From Cucurbitaria berberidis CBS 394.84 (taxonomy: Eukaryota; Ascomycota; Dothideomycetes; Pleosporales; Cucurbitariaceae), in contig NW_024468936.1 of the NCBI RefSeq assembly GCF_010015615.1, positions 1,240,001 through 1,304,000 of the forward strand: a DNA stretch of 64,000 nucleotides, given 5' to 3'. This document shows positions 21,556 through 32,474 of the stretch, piece after piece (the stretch's first letter is position 1; every line of letters starts with the position of its first letter). The notes under the pieces are model-generated. The model was not told where the DNA came from. It searched no databases and saw only the letters and a list, made by a program, of their open reading frames with translations. A program made the translations under genes and the position numbers.

Positions 21556-24500
21556 TTACTTACCAACTCTCAGACCATCATGGGTGTCTTTGCCTGCTTG
21601 ATCTGAGACAGCGACATATCGTCCAACAGCTTCGTCGAGCTGTTGAAGCGAAGTCAACGAATTCATAGATCCTTGGTTAGAGGATGGACGCCCGAAATTT
21701 GGTGGGCGTACACCCTCACTGAGACGGCGAGCCCAATCTTCTACGTGTTCCTCCATCTCAGGGATAGTATTGTCTCTATCTGTGCTCTTGTGAAGACCAC
21801 CTTGTTGACCGCGCTTGACACTTTCATCACTCACGCGACGTAAGGATTGTTTAGCTCGAAGACTCTGACGTTTACTTGCTATTGCTGGCGGTGTAGGCAA
21901 TGGTGTTGAGGGTGGAGAGGCTAAGACAGTCAGTTGGTTCGGCGAAAGAAAGTGGAACGACTTACTTGGCCTCTTCAAAGGCTCATCATCGGCCAAACTG
22001 CGGGGAAATCCACTTATCGGAAATCCATTTCGTAGCTCGGGCTTCATCGCATCATCTGTGAGATGAAGATCGATGCTGACTAGCGCGGATTCCGATGTTA
22101 CTGGTATCGTGATAGTATCCATACGAAAGTCGAGAACTTCAATCATATCTTCCAATATATCGTGACCAAGCTGGATATCCTGAGCATTTTCGTCATGCGT
22201 CACCTCATGCACACGGAAGAAAGGCTGGAAGTTACGTCTTTTGAACTTGGTCTTGATATTGGCGCCAAGATGCCGCAAGTTCTCGGACTCTGTCGCAAAT
22301 CTGCATTTAATCGTACCTGGTGAAGGTTAGACATCCATCCTTTTTTGGAAAATTCTGCACAAACCTTCTATGGCCATAGATCCGAGATATTCTTTGGCTG
22401 TCCCAGTTTTGTCAAAGTAGAACGAGCTCGAGATGAGACGGTGCGCAACCTTCTCGACTAAGACTTGCATCTCCGTTGTGTTGAGTTCATTCTTGACTTG
22501 AGTTTGCAGCGTCCCGGACGATTTAACATCGTCCATCTTCGGTACCGAGATCGCCAACTTGGGATTCAAGCGGACATAACGTTGAGCTGCGATGGGGGAC
22601 GATGTACTCATGACGTCGTTAAGGAAGGTGTTCCATGTCAGCTCTGCATCAAGGAAGTTCTTGACGTGCCTCTTGAAGATTGTGTACCATGCTCTAGGCT
22701 CACTGTAAGGCTTGTGCGTTGCGTTATTCTTTTTGTCTTCAGGGCGTGGCTCATTGAAAGCGGTCCCAATGGACAGCAAAATATCGGGATGACGTCCTTC
22801 TGCAGTGGGCCAGAGCAACATGCTCTCGTAGTTCGCTATACGAACTGGATTGTTATAGTGTATAGCTCCGTCTAAGAACGCCTCTTTTGTTCGTGAGTTG
22901 ACAAAGGGTTTAAAATATGTCGGTGCAGCGGATGTTGCTCGTGCGCTTGATTAAGGTCAGATGTCGTGTTTGGGTTCACGAGATTTCAATTCTACTTACG
23001 CCTCGCGAATCCTAAGACCATATGCGGGATCATCGTGCTGGACGAGCCTGTATCTAACTTCTCACTGTCAATGTATCTGCCATAGGTAGCCTGTTCTTCT
23101 TACCTTCTGAATCGCTTTTCCGATTGTAATTTGCGAAGATCACAGCTTTCTCGCCCGTTTCTGTTGCAGCAGTGACTGCAACTTTTCGTAAACAACCATG
23201 GGCACTGTCCGACGGCACACCAGCAAACATGGTTTCTTCCCCAAAGGTCTCCGCTAGGCAAGCATCTAGAGGCTTTGTTTCATACTTACTTTTTCCCAAT
23301 CTACGGGGAAATCGTTGGGTGAATGCACTGAGCATAAGCGTTTTGAAAGACTTGATACAATGCGCGATGGGCCAGCCTTTGATACCAAGAGCAAGCGCTA
23401 CGATACCTCCAGTGCTAATGCAAGTATCATTAACTTGTTCTCACTTCTCCCTTGAAGAAATTTGAGAGAGAGTAAATGCTTACCTTGTGCCGATAATAAG
23501 GTCAAAGAAGTCTTGTATGGGTATTTGGTTCCCAAGCTCTTGCTGAATCCTCGACAAAACTTCCAGAATCACGACACCCCTCACCCCTCCCCTACGTAGG
23601 TAAGTACAGATTTATTTTGCGTTATAGACCATGACTTACCCATCGAGTGACAATATCCTCACGCCGGCAAGAGGCGGTTTGAAGAACACTGGCCAATGAA
23701 CGGGAAAGACAGTGTCAGCTTGGTGGAGCGGACATGAGGCCATAGCATATGAATAGGACAGATTTGCATCCGGCTTCCCATAGCTCTTGATGCATGGCGT
23801 GCACAAGACGTGTCCACAAGGAAGAGGGTGTTCTGCAAGCTCTCGAAGGCAAGAAAAGCAGGTTTGATGACTGACAAACCTCTGCGCGCCGCCCAAACGT
23901 TGATAGAACATGTCGATGTTGGCACGATGAAGCTTGGTAACTATTTCCAGCTCATCTGTTGATGGTGGTTGCATCAATTGTGTATTGAGCTCCGTTTGCA
24001 TCTTGGCGAGGTGTTGGTTTAGGAACTGAAGCCATGGCTCACCAAAATCCTCAAATGTGAAGTCAGACATGTAGGAACCTTCGCGCATGATCCTTCCCCT
24101 TGCATTCTGGTGACCTTTACTATGACTTCCTTCGACGTTGACGCAACGATCCCCGTACCTGCCCTGGTATGTGCATGGCCAGTAGCCTGCACAGAAGTTT
24201 TCCAGAGCTTTATAGCAGTGGACAAGGTAGTGGTTCTCAAAAATCTGTTGTGGGGGACCTAAAGAACAATAAACGTCAGCGATCTTATAACCTTGCCCCG
24301 GTTTTTGTACTCATAGACAGAACTTGAGAATATTTTACAGCATACCTCTGAGATTTTGTCGAACGCAATCTAGCAAGATACATGAGGCTACCATGAAGCT
24401 TAGCTCCTCAAATATCGTCCAAGGACTACTGAACCAGGGCATCATGGCTACTGCAAGCTTGAGTATATTCCCGCCAAGGTCTAATGGAATTGGATTGATT

Positions 24501-26291
24501 TGAAAGGAAACATCCATAAAGTTGAACGGTGTGTCCAAGTCGTTTGAAAAGTGATCAAAGGCAGACTGAAGATAGATGTTGAGATTTTCAGAGGTTGAAA
24601 GCATTCTTGACCTCCTTTTCGCGTTGAAGGATTCCTTGCATCGTCTAGATAGCGTGTCGTGGAGGGTCTGAACCTGAGTGTTGATCATCATGTAACGGCC
24701 ATCTCCTGGAATTCGCACAACTGTGATGGATGAATAGTAACACTCTAATAGATCCTGCATAGTCGCAATAGTCTTGCCTCGTGCGACCCAAAAGGTCTTC
24801 AGCTCTTTGTAATTGGGATCTCGATCAACAGCCCCCGCCACGTCAGCCATTAAAGACCTTGTTGCGTGCTCTGGATCCCATGCCTGTTCGTCAATCCGTG
24901 TGTCCGTGACGTTGAGTGCAATGACCACATGAGGCAATGTGGGCTGGTTGAGCGATTTTTCTATTGATGACCTCGCCCAGTTGAGCATCGTGGACAGTAC
25001 CGTCGACTCGAAAGTTCTGTTGTGCTAATCAGCCAACATTCAAGACATTTCTTAATAGAAATCGGAGCAAATAGAGTAAAGAAAGCGCTCTTTGTGAGAT
25101 CCGTTCGGTGTCAACAAAAGAGTCCTTGTTTGGCCAGCAAGGACCTAACCTAATCCTTAACGATTGCCACGAGGACATTGATACCCGTCATATAGTGAAA
25201 ATTAGTAGTAAGGTTATTAAGACGACATACTTTGGATTGCGAAGCACAAAGACGATAACGTCTGAGAACGTGTATAGTAACCGTGGGTAGAGCTCAGTTA
25301 CTGCGTATTGACGTTTCTTCTTCTCTGGACAAGTTGCCCATTTGAGTTCTCGACGGCTCGAGTTTATCCCTCTAGATATGAATGTCTTTGGCTTCGAATC
25401 TTTGTCCTTTAGCTTTGAATCTTTATCCTTTGCCTTCTTTTCCGTAACCGTTGATGAGCTTTCTCGGTACTGTGCACTGATGGGGATGTTTTCACCCCCC
25501 TCTAGGCCCTCACAATCGGCTAGGAGTATGGGGTACTCAGATGAGTACGTGCTTGGATCACTATATAGATGCACATCTCCAGATGTTGGCACATTGCCAT
25601 GTGCAAGTGAACCTACAACAGGTGAGGGAAACTTCCAACCACGCGCCCTTTGTATGGTTTCCTGCTGTTCGATGAGCATCCGGATGAGGGTGCTCTTTCC
25701 GGCACCAGTTTGACCAATAAAGGATACAAGCTGGGGATATCTTGACTGGTAGTCACCAGTGTAGCTTTCCGCCATGATAGCTGTATAGCGGCCATAATCT
25801 TGTAATATCGCTTTGTTGTCCTTGTCTCTTGCTAAACCGAACCAGGTTGTGTCCTCGTCTTCTCTATGCAATGCTTCTTGTGTAAGATGTTCTTTTGGTG
25901 GCGTTAGGATGTCCCTAAACCTTCGCACAATGGATGGATTAGCCTTCTCGTGTGGCAATCCATCCGGAGCAGTTCTTCCACGCTTGTGTGGACCCTGCTT
26001 ACCCCAACAGGGGTCGCAGAAATTCATTCCGCAATATGAACAGTTCCAGATTGGTGATGTATGTTCCTCGCATGATTCACAGGTCTTTGGTGATTGATCT
26101 TCGAGCTCGGTTTCCGGCCTCCCGTGCGGGAAAGAGTGAATCGCCTTCATGAGGGATTTAGGAGGATCTCGTGAGGTTACACGGTTCATTGTCTCTTTCG
26201 AACTTCTGCTGACCGGTATATCAGGCGCTAAAGAGGCTGCAAGAGTTGAAGCTTTTGCGTCTAGTGACTTTCTTGTGGTGTAGCTGGACAT
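21556..26291 (-). CDS. Zinc-finger / P-loop GTPase / RING / patatin-like phospholipase multidomain protein
   Basis: Eight minus-strand exons were assembled: 26291..25231, 25016..24346, 24258..23640, 23591..23484, 23414..23104, 23057..23000, 22945..22365 and 22316..21556. They give 1389 residues, or 1374 if a 45-nt GTAAGT...CTTAG segment in the last exon is also spliced. Domain order: a B-box-like zinc cluster (CESC...CSYC...CDPCW, residues 71-102); a P-loop GTPase (GQTGAGKST at 193-201, DCEG at 259-262, later ALNVTD); a linker; a RING-like finger (CFSC...CGHVLCTPC, about 711-755); and a patatin lipase domain. The lipase has LDGGGVRG at 782-789, nucleophile elbow GTSTG with Ser820, and catalytic Asp968 in LDGA, so the Ser-Asp dyad looks intact. 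The C-terminus is Ser/Pro/Lys-rich. Likely an inducible membrane-phospholipid hydrolase controlled by a large GTPase; a role in fungal self/non-self or immune-like responses is inference. Confidence 0.82.
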
Positions 26292-27888
26292 TGAGATGAG
26301 AATTGGGGTGAGGTAGGGCAAAATTGGACCCAAGTGTATATAGGGTGAACTTCAATAATACGCTTGTGAATTTGAGGAAGTAAAGATCACCGAGAAAAGG
26401 ACTCGCAGGAACCAGGCTGAACTTTATATCATCACCTGGCAGCATTCAGCCGAGTTAAAGCTGAAAAGGTTAGGCCTGTATAATAGTAAGTATAAGCATT
26501 GTGATTGGTTGGAACGGAGTAATCTATTGCCTGCAGTAGATATGAGGATGTCCAATCGATTTTGTAAATTTACGCCATCTCAGACTTGGCCCTCGTATGA
26601 TGGTGTGAAGGACAAGGCTGAATCTCAGATAGCACGGTCAACCCTTCTTCTATGCCATCTAAATCTCCAAGAAAGAGTGACAAGTGAAGCGATCTTCGTG
26701 TCAATGCATTTGATTTTATAAATGATGTTACTGTCCTGCGAGACTCTTTACACCAGAAGGCAAAAGTAGACTAGTGACTGAAGAAGTTCAATGGGCCGAG
26801 TGAATTTCGTACGCGGCTACGAGTTGCAAGGGATAGGCCGTATTCATGTCGGATTTGATTGGTATTTGAGAGTAGCGTGACTGGCCGTGCTGCTGCCACG
26901 TACGGCTGATGAAATCGGTTGGAAATACCTCTAATTACGTTAGGAACCTTGGACTTGGCCTGATTCATTACCATAAATTAACAGATCATGATACTGTAAG
27001 TCACTGGATGCGTTCGTAAATACCAACGGAAGTGCTCTCCCCGTAACGAAATGGTTTATCATCTAAGAACAGCCTGGCCAATCACTTTACTAGTCTGAGA
27101 TACAGTGTTGCTGCTCACATTGCATCAAACGCCATCAATATTTGGGCAATCTTAGCGCTTACATGGCGCATCTACTTCCCAACCGGTGGCGATGCCAAGT
27201 TCTGATAAATGGTCCCGGACTCGTTCTACCCTAATACCCGAAGCCGGTATCATAATCAGGCTCGCGTCACTGAATAGGCATATGTAAAACCAGTGTACTA
27301 GAGCATTACTAATTAGGTGGGAGGTCACCAACAAATAGTTGCTGGGACAAAATATTTGCGGTACCGTACCGCTCATTATGTTGCAACACCGCTTTTACGA
27401 TGTACAGAGCGCTCTATGAGATTTATAACTTTTTCTTCTCTCCCTCTCATTCCTAACTGGCTACATTCTCGTTATATGCATATCTATCTTGTTGTATCAA
27501 TAGCTGAACAAGAATTTGAGAGGAATGATTGCTGTTCGAAAACCACTAAGGTAGATTGGACTTCACTATCCAGAAATTATGGATGCTAATATTGGTAATT
27601 TCTATCTAGGAAGAAATTCATGAGAAACAACAACGTTCAGCTCGTCAATAAGTCTATCCTAATTTAATAAGAAATCTCAGACGACAATTATCTCCTGATA
27701 CTGGTCGCAGTGCAGAACTATCTTCATAGAAAATCCATTATGGAGCATGAGTCCAGCTCGTGATCAGACCACGCCCGTGAGCAAGTGATCACGCACGCTA
27801 TAGCAAGCACTATCATTATTCGCTTACATATCTCTCAGATCACTATCTTCTTCCCATAAACACTGCTTTCAACTTTCCATATCTCACC
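26292..27888. other. AT-rich divergent intergenic region
   Basis: This 1.6-kb stretch separates the patatin gene from the small orphan gene. No frame in it has recognisable similarity, and the base composition is lower in GC than the housekeeping blocks. It must hold both promoters; the CT-rich run just before 27889 fits a leader. Confidence 0.5.
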
Positions 27889-28257
27889 ATGAGCTCTCCC
27901 CCCAATTTCGGGCTGAAGAAAAGTTTCGGATCCAGCGTACAGCCGCTGCAGTATGTTTGGGTCGTTCACACGAATACTGATTACGACAGTTCAGACAATC
28001 CAACCTTCACGACACTGGTCTATCGCAACGCGACGATCATAACCGTGACGGCGGAAGTAGCCCGGGAAAACATCATTGCAGTAGCTAATGTGATTGCAAA
28101 CGAAAACGGGTGGTACCGAAACGAGCCCAGAGACACTGGAGCGGGAATCTTTGGTGAAGGGGATTTGTGCTGTGATGTTGGAGATAATGGGACAGAAGAT
28201 GGCCACATAATTCTGAGAGCGAGAGTTTCCGCGTGGAAGATCACAATTACGCGGTAG
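27889..28257 (+). CDS. Small orphan protein, 122 residues
   Basis: A single exon starts at an ATG in good context (ACC ATG A) after a pyrimidine-rich leader and ends with TAG at 28255-28257. The chain has no signal peptide or membrane segment. It contains YVWVVHTNTDYDS, then ARENIIAVANVIANENGWYR, and ends in a beta-like ILRARVSAWKITITR. The layout of a short strand, helix and Trp-rich end resembles small single-domain proteins of unknown function in Pezizomycotina, but I do not recognise a named family. A decayed relative of its C-terminal third lies about 560 bp downstream. No function assigned. Confidence 0.55.
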   Translation: MSSPPNFGLKKSFGSSVQPLQYVWVVHTNTDYDSSDNPTFTTLVYRNATIITVTAEVARENIIAVANVIANENGWYRNEPRDTGAGIFGEGDLCCDVGDNGTEDGHIILRARVSAWKITITR

Positions 28258-28720
28258 ATATGATGCTCGGAAGATTGAAAAACTGTCCGCCTTAAAAATA
28301 TGCAAAAGCCCATACAGATAATAATGAGAAGAAGGGGTTTAAGTTGGCCAGATTCTCGGTTACTCTCGAAAGCCATATTTGCAAACCAAAACACTGTTAC
28401 TGATTCATTTGTACCGAAAGTTCATGTAGATGATAGATGATTTAGCGAGTGATCATCAGGGGTCAGGCTCTCTTATGTCACGAGCTATTGAGCAAACAGG
28501 TCTCGTAGGAAATAGTTCACTCGACACTACTTATAGTCCTCCATTTTCTAATATCTGTGTACATCAATCTATATCTACAAGCCGCACTCTGTCATCCGTG
28601 AGCTCCCATAAACCCTAACAGAAGTCCAGAAGCACCGCTCCAACCAGAACCCGAAAGCCTACCTAACCCCCATGTACTGACTACATTCCAAACTAGGAGT
28701 TATTCATGAAGTTCGATTAG

Positions 28721-29035
28721 AGATTTGCTTGTGTTGCACCACCGAAGGGAGCAGCGAGTAGCTGTGTCAATCACAAGGCTTACTTCATATCAAAATCGGC
28801 TAATTGGGAGATACAAACCATCCAGCATGACATTAGCAGGGATTGGATGAGGCTCGATATATCCGGGGAAGGGGAAGATGATATTTTGACCGTGAGAGCA
28901 AGGGCTTATGCGTGGAAGGTGAACACGGGGCAAAGAGCTTCAGCGGATTGTTTGGGCTACTACAGAGATGAGATATCTGGGACATATTTGGACTTGGCGA
29001 TGGTAGATGATAATTTCTTGGTGCGGCTTGTGTAA
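28721..29035 (+). pseudogene. Degenerate relative of the orphan gene at 27889 (C-terminal part only)
   Basis: Around 28844-28921 the frame reads WMRLDISGEGEDDI then LTVRARAYAWKV, matching the intact neighbour's LCCDVGDNGTEDGHIILRAR and VSAWKI in order and spacing. The N-terminal two thirds is missing or unrecognisable, a stop precedes the frame at 28718-28720, and the C-terminus runs on beyond the neighbour's end. It looks like a tandem duplicate that has decayed, although a short diverged gene cannot be excluded. Confidence 0.45.
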
Positions 29036-30230
29036 TATTGGCAAAACCAGAGCATTCTTTGACGTACTTCGTAGGAGTCCGTAGATATTTTCAGGACTTC
29101 AATAATCAGCAATGAAGATATAGAGCATAAGTCTATATCTATAGCTTGTATAAAAGAGAGCACCTCCAGGTAGTGTACTACTGGAGCTTGAATACCATTT
29201 CCTTTGTTGGGCATCCCTTTTTTTGTCTCGTTCCTCCAGCACGCATATGTGGTAACAAGCATCGAGGTGGCAGCTCTCAAATTCGGTGTTTGCCCTGGAT
29301 CGGAAATCTCGTGTGACCCTTTCCAAACGTATAACTTCAATAGCTCCTTCAAATCAACTTATAAAACAGAAATACATGCTAAATGGGCCAATAGTAATTT
29401 TACAATTAACCATGGTGGTATTTAGATGCACCGAGTTGTAGGATCTGGCGAGATGAAGTAAGAACAACGGCTATCTAGAGACACCATGCGTAGTGATGGC
29501 GGCGTATTGTAGGAAGACTTTTAGCTAAGTTTTCTAATAGAACACGTGGTATAGCTTGCTGAAGGAGGTCGAATGACGATCGGAACTTAACGTTCGTAGA
29601 TGATTGATATCGCTCATTTCAAAACTAAAGACATTATGACCCTGTTCCATGCTCTTGATCAAGATTTCGGTCTCTTTTTCTGCCATATTGCTCTCTATAG
29701 TTGCATTGTCATGCCACAATCTTCTCTTTGTAACGCGATCGGGTATCAAGCATTGCCTTGGATCTGCATCGCTAGAGAAAACGAATTGGGATTAGAGCAA
29801 TGTGTAATGAGGTTGATAGACTAAAAAACGAAGCCGTTAAGTATATATTATAGCGGCGACTTTCAAACGGTTGAGAAGTAGGCAACACCGAGACGGTTTG
29901 ATGTCTACAGTGAGAAGGTCGAATCGTGGATAAGTGGATAGAGCACAACACTCATAAAAATCCTGAGGGGAGAAACAAACCTTGAAGTACTTCAAATCAG
30001 CAATAAGCTTAAAAGAGAGAGAAGATCGTCTCAAATTCTAGTTTGCGAGTTGCAAGTTGTCTGTCTCAGGGTTCTTCCTCATCGTGAGTCCAAAGTACCA
30101 CAGCTTTCAAAGTCGCCGTTCCTCGGCGCTTTAGTCATGGACGGAGAATCCTCTAGCCAATAACGCTCACTGAAGCGTAAGGAGGTCACAAAGTTAGGAT
30201 GAGGGAGCAAGACATCCCGGGATTAAGATA
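29036..30230. other. Intergenic stretch without a supported gene
   Basis: This 1.2-kb stretch leads up to the transposon remnant. Short frames on both strands lack any family resemblance. Nothing else recognised. Confidence 0.45.
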
Positions 30231-30232
30231 TA

Positions 30233-30279
30233 CCGAGGCTTATTAGCTAATAAGCTACTCTACCCGATAAGCTACTTTA
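30233..30279 (+). repeat. Left terminal inverted repeat of the transposon
   Basis: 47 bp matching the right arm at 42 of 47 positions; all five differences are transitions. It contains a perfect 16-bp palindrome, CTTATTAGCTAATAAG, and two direct copies of ATAAGCTACT. Confidence 0.85.
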
Positions 30280-32324
30280 ATATTAAAATAAACTAAACAC
30301 AACTTTTTTAAACTGCAATATATCTACTACTAATAATTTAATTTTAAATATAATTATAGTAATTAATTTATAAAATTTTAAAAAATAATTTTTATACCGC
30401 GCAACTGCAAAAATATTTAATATTAATTAAACTACTTTAGCGCGCTAATACTAAAGGAAAATATAATTAAATATAAAAAAGGCTTAATAATAAATATATT
30501 TTAACTTATAATAAAAATTAGAATTTATATAATATATATAAAGTTTATTTAAATGCAGGCTTGCACTTATAAAAATTATAATAAAAAATTTTGCCTTTAA
30601 AATTTTAAAATAAAAAATTTTTAATATATAAATTTTGTAATTTTTAGAAAAATATTATAATATTTTTATTTTTAAATATACTACTAAAATTAATTATAAA
30701 TAGCTCTTTACTAATACTAAGCATAGCTATAAGTTATATTTTAATTTTTTTTATTTAAAAATTTAAAAGTATAATATTAATACGCGCTATATTTATAATA
30801 TAAATAAAAAAAAATTTTTTATTAGCATTACTTTATGCTTTAAATAAGTTTTTTTAAAGCAATTTTAAAAGCAAAAATAAATTATAGCAGCCTTATAAAA
30901 TAGTAACTAAAAGTAAATAATAATTTTAGTATATATTTGTGCAAATAAGAGCGCAGTAAATTTAAGTATAATTTTTAAAAAAAAAAAAAAAATTTGCAAT
31001 ACTTAATTATACAATATAAAAATTAAAAAATATTAAATTTTTTTTATAATAAGTCTTTTTAAATAGTCTAATAATAATATTAGTTTAGCCTAGCTTAAAT
31101 AAGTTTTTAATTAGCATATAAAAAGTAAAGCGTAGGCAAGTTATAAAATTTTTATTTTTAATAGCTATAGTAGCTACTTTACTACTAATTTTATAAACTT
31201 TTGCAATACTAATAAAAATTTTTTAATAATATTTTTTTTTTATTTAATTTATAGTTTATAATTTTTAAATATAGTATTTTTTTTATTTTTTTTAACTGCT
31301 TATTTAACTAAGCTCGCGCATTACTTTTATTATAGCTAAAATTTTATTTTTATAAATAAAAATAATTTTTTTTTATTATTTTAAACTACTTATAATACTA
31401 TATTTATTTTTATAAATATATAAAAAGTATTTAAAGCTATAAGTATTAAGCTACCTAATACTAATATTATACTATAATAATTTAAAATACAACTACAATA
31501 GGAAGATTAAAAATTAATAAATAAAAAAAATAATAATAAAAATACTTAAAACTAGCTCCGCAATTTATTTAAAATTACTATAAAAAATAAAATAAAAATT
31601 AAAGCTAAATAGTTAGGCTTTGCACTATATTTTTTTTAAGTATAAAATAAGCTTTTCTACTATAAAAATAAAAATTTTTATAATGTGCTTTTAATTAAAA
31701 AAAAGTATAAAAGTAAAAGCAAACTTTTAAATTTTTAATAGCATAAAAAGTTTTATAGTACTATAATATTTTAAAATTTAAAAATTATCTAGGAAGCTTA
31801 CGCGCGTAATATAGTAAAATAATATAAAAATAAAACTAAATAATTTTAAAAAAAAAAAATAAAAGAGCTAAAAGTAGTAATAATATTATATAAAAAAAAA
31901 TTATAAAAAAAGTAAAAGTAGTATAATTATTTGTTAAAAAGCGCGCTATAAAAAAGCGCGTAGTAATAGTTTAAAAATAAGCTACTATACACGCACAAAA
32001 ATAATAGGAAAAAAAAATTATAATTTTATAAAAATTTTATAATAAAGCAAATAAATATAAGTAAATAATTTTATATTTTGCAAATTTAAATATAGCAAAG
32101 TATTATTATATTATAAATACTAAAAGTAGTAGTTTAAATATATTATAACTACTACTGCTTTTGCTTAAAACTACCGCGCGCAGCTGCTAAATTAACTTTT
32201 TATAAAAATTTAAATAGTATAAATTAATTGCAAGTTTTTATTTACTAATACTTTAAAAAATTTTATAATAATAATTTTTATTAGTGGCTTTATAACCTTA
32301 TTTTTGCAAATGGCTAACTTTAGT

Positions 32325-32371
32325 TAAAGTAGCTTATTGGGTGGAGTGGCTTATCAGCTGATAAGCCTCGG
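32325..32371 (-). repeat. Right terminal inverted repeat of the transposon
   Basis: Read on the minus strand it begins CCGAGGCTTATCAGCTGATA. At four of the five mismatches this arm keeps the CpA (or TpG) state while the left arm has TpA, so it is the less mutated copy. Its palindrome CTTATCAGCTGATAAG is also perfect. Confidence 0.85.
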
Positions 32372-32474
32372 TACCCATACTAGCGTGGTATTAAGCGAGG
32401 TCGCCCTGCATCTTCACGTGCGACTGACTCTCACTCCCAACCACGGGAGCTATGCACTTGTACACCACCCCACG

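Larger units (their letters stand above)
30233..32371. mobile_element. RIP-degraded DNA transposon with 47-bp terminal inverted repeats and TA flanks
   Basis: The 2139-bp segment begins CCGAGGCTTAT and ends with the reverse complement, each end flanked by TA (30231-30232 and 32372-32373). The interior is almost pure A/T with stops in all frames; the remaining G and C are mostly in GC/CG steps such as GCGCGC, while CA and TG are scarce. That is the pattern left by heavy CpA-to-TpA mutation (RIP). No transposase can be read. Size, long TIRs and a TA target suggest a Tc1/mariner-like (Fot1/pogo class) element, possibly a non-autonomous one; superfamily is inference. Confidence 0.8.

Noticed and set aside
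28960..29352. 130-codon minus-strand frame
   Set aside because: No similarity, no leader or promoter signals, and it overlaps the decayed orphan-gene relative.
30280..32324. Search for a transposase or other gene inside the AT-rich element
   Set aside because: Stops occur in every frame and no motif survives; only the terminal repeats are interpretable.
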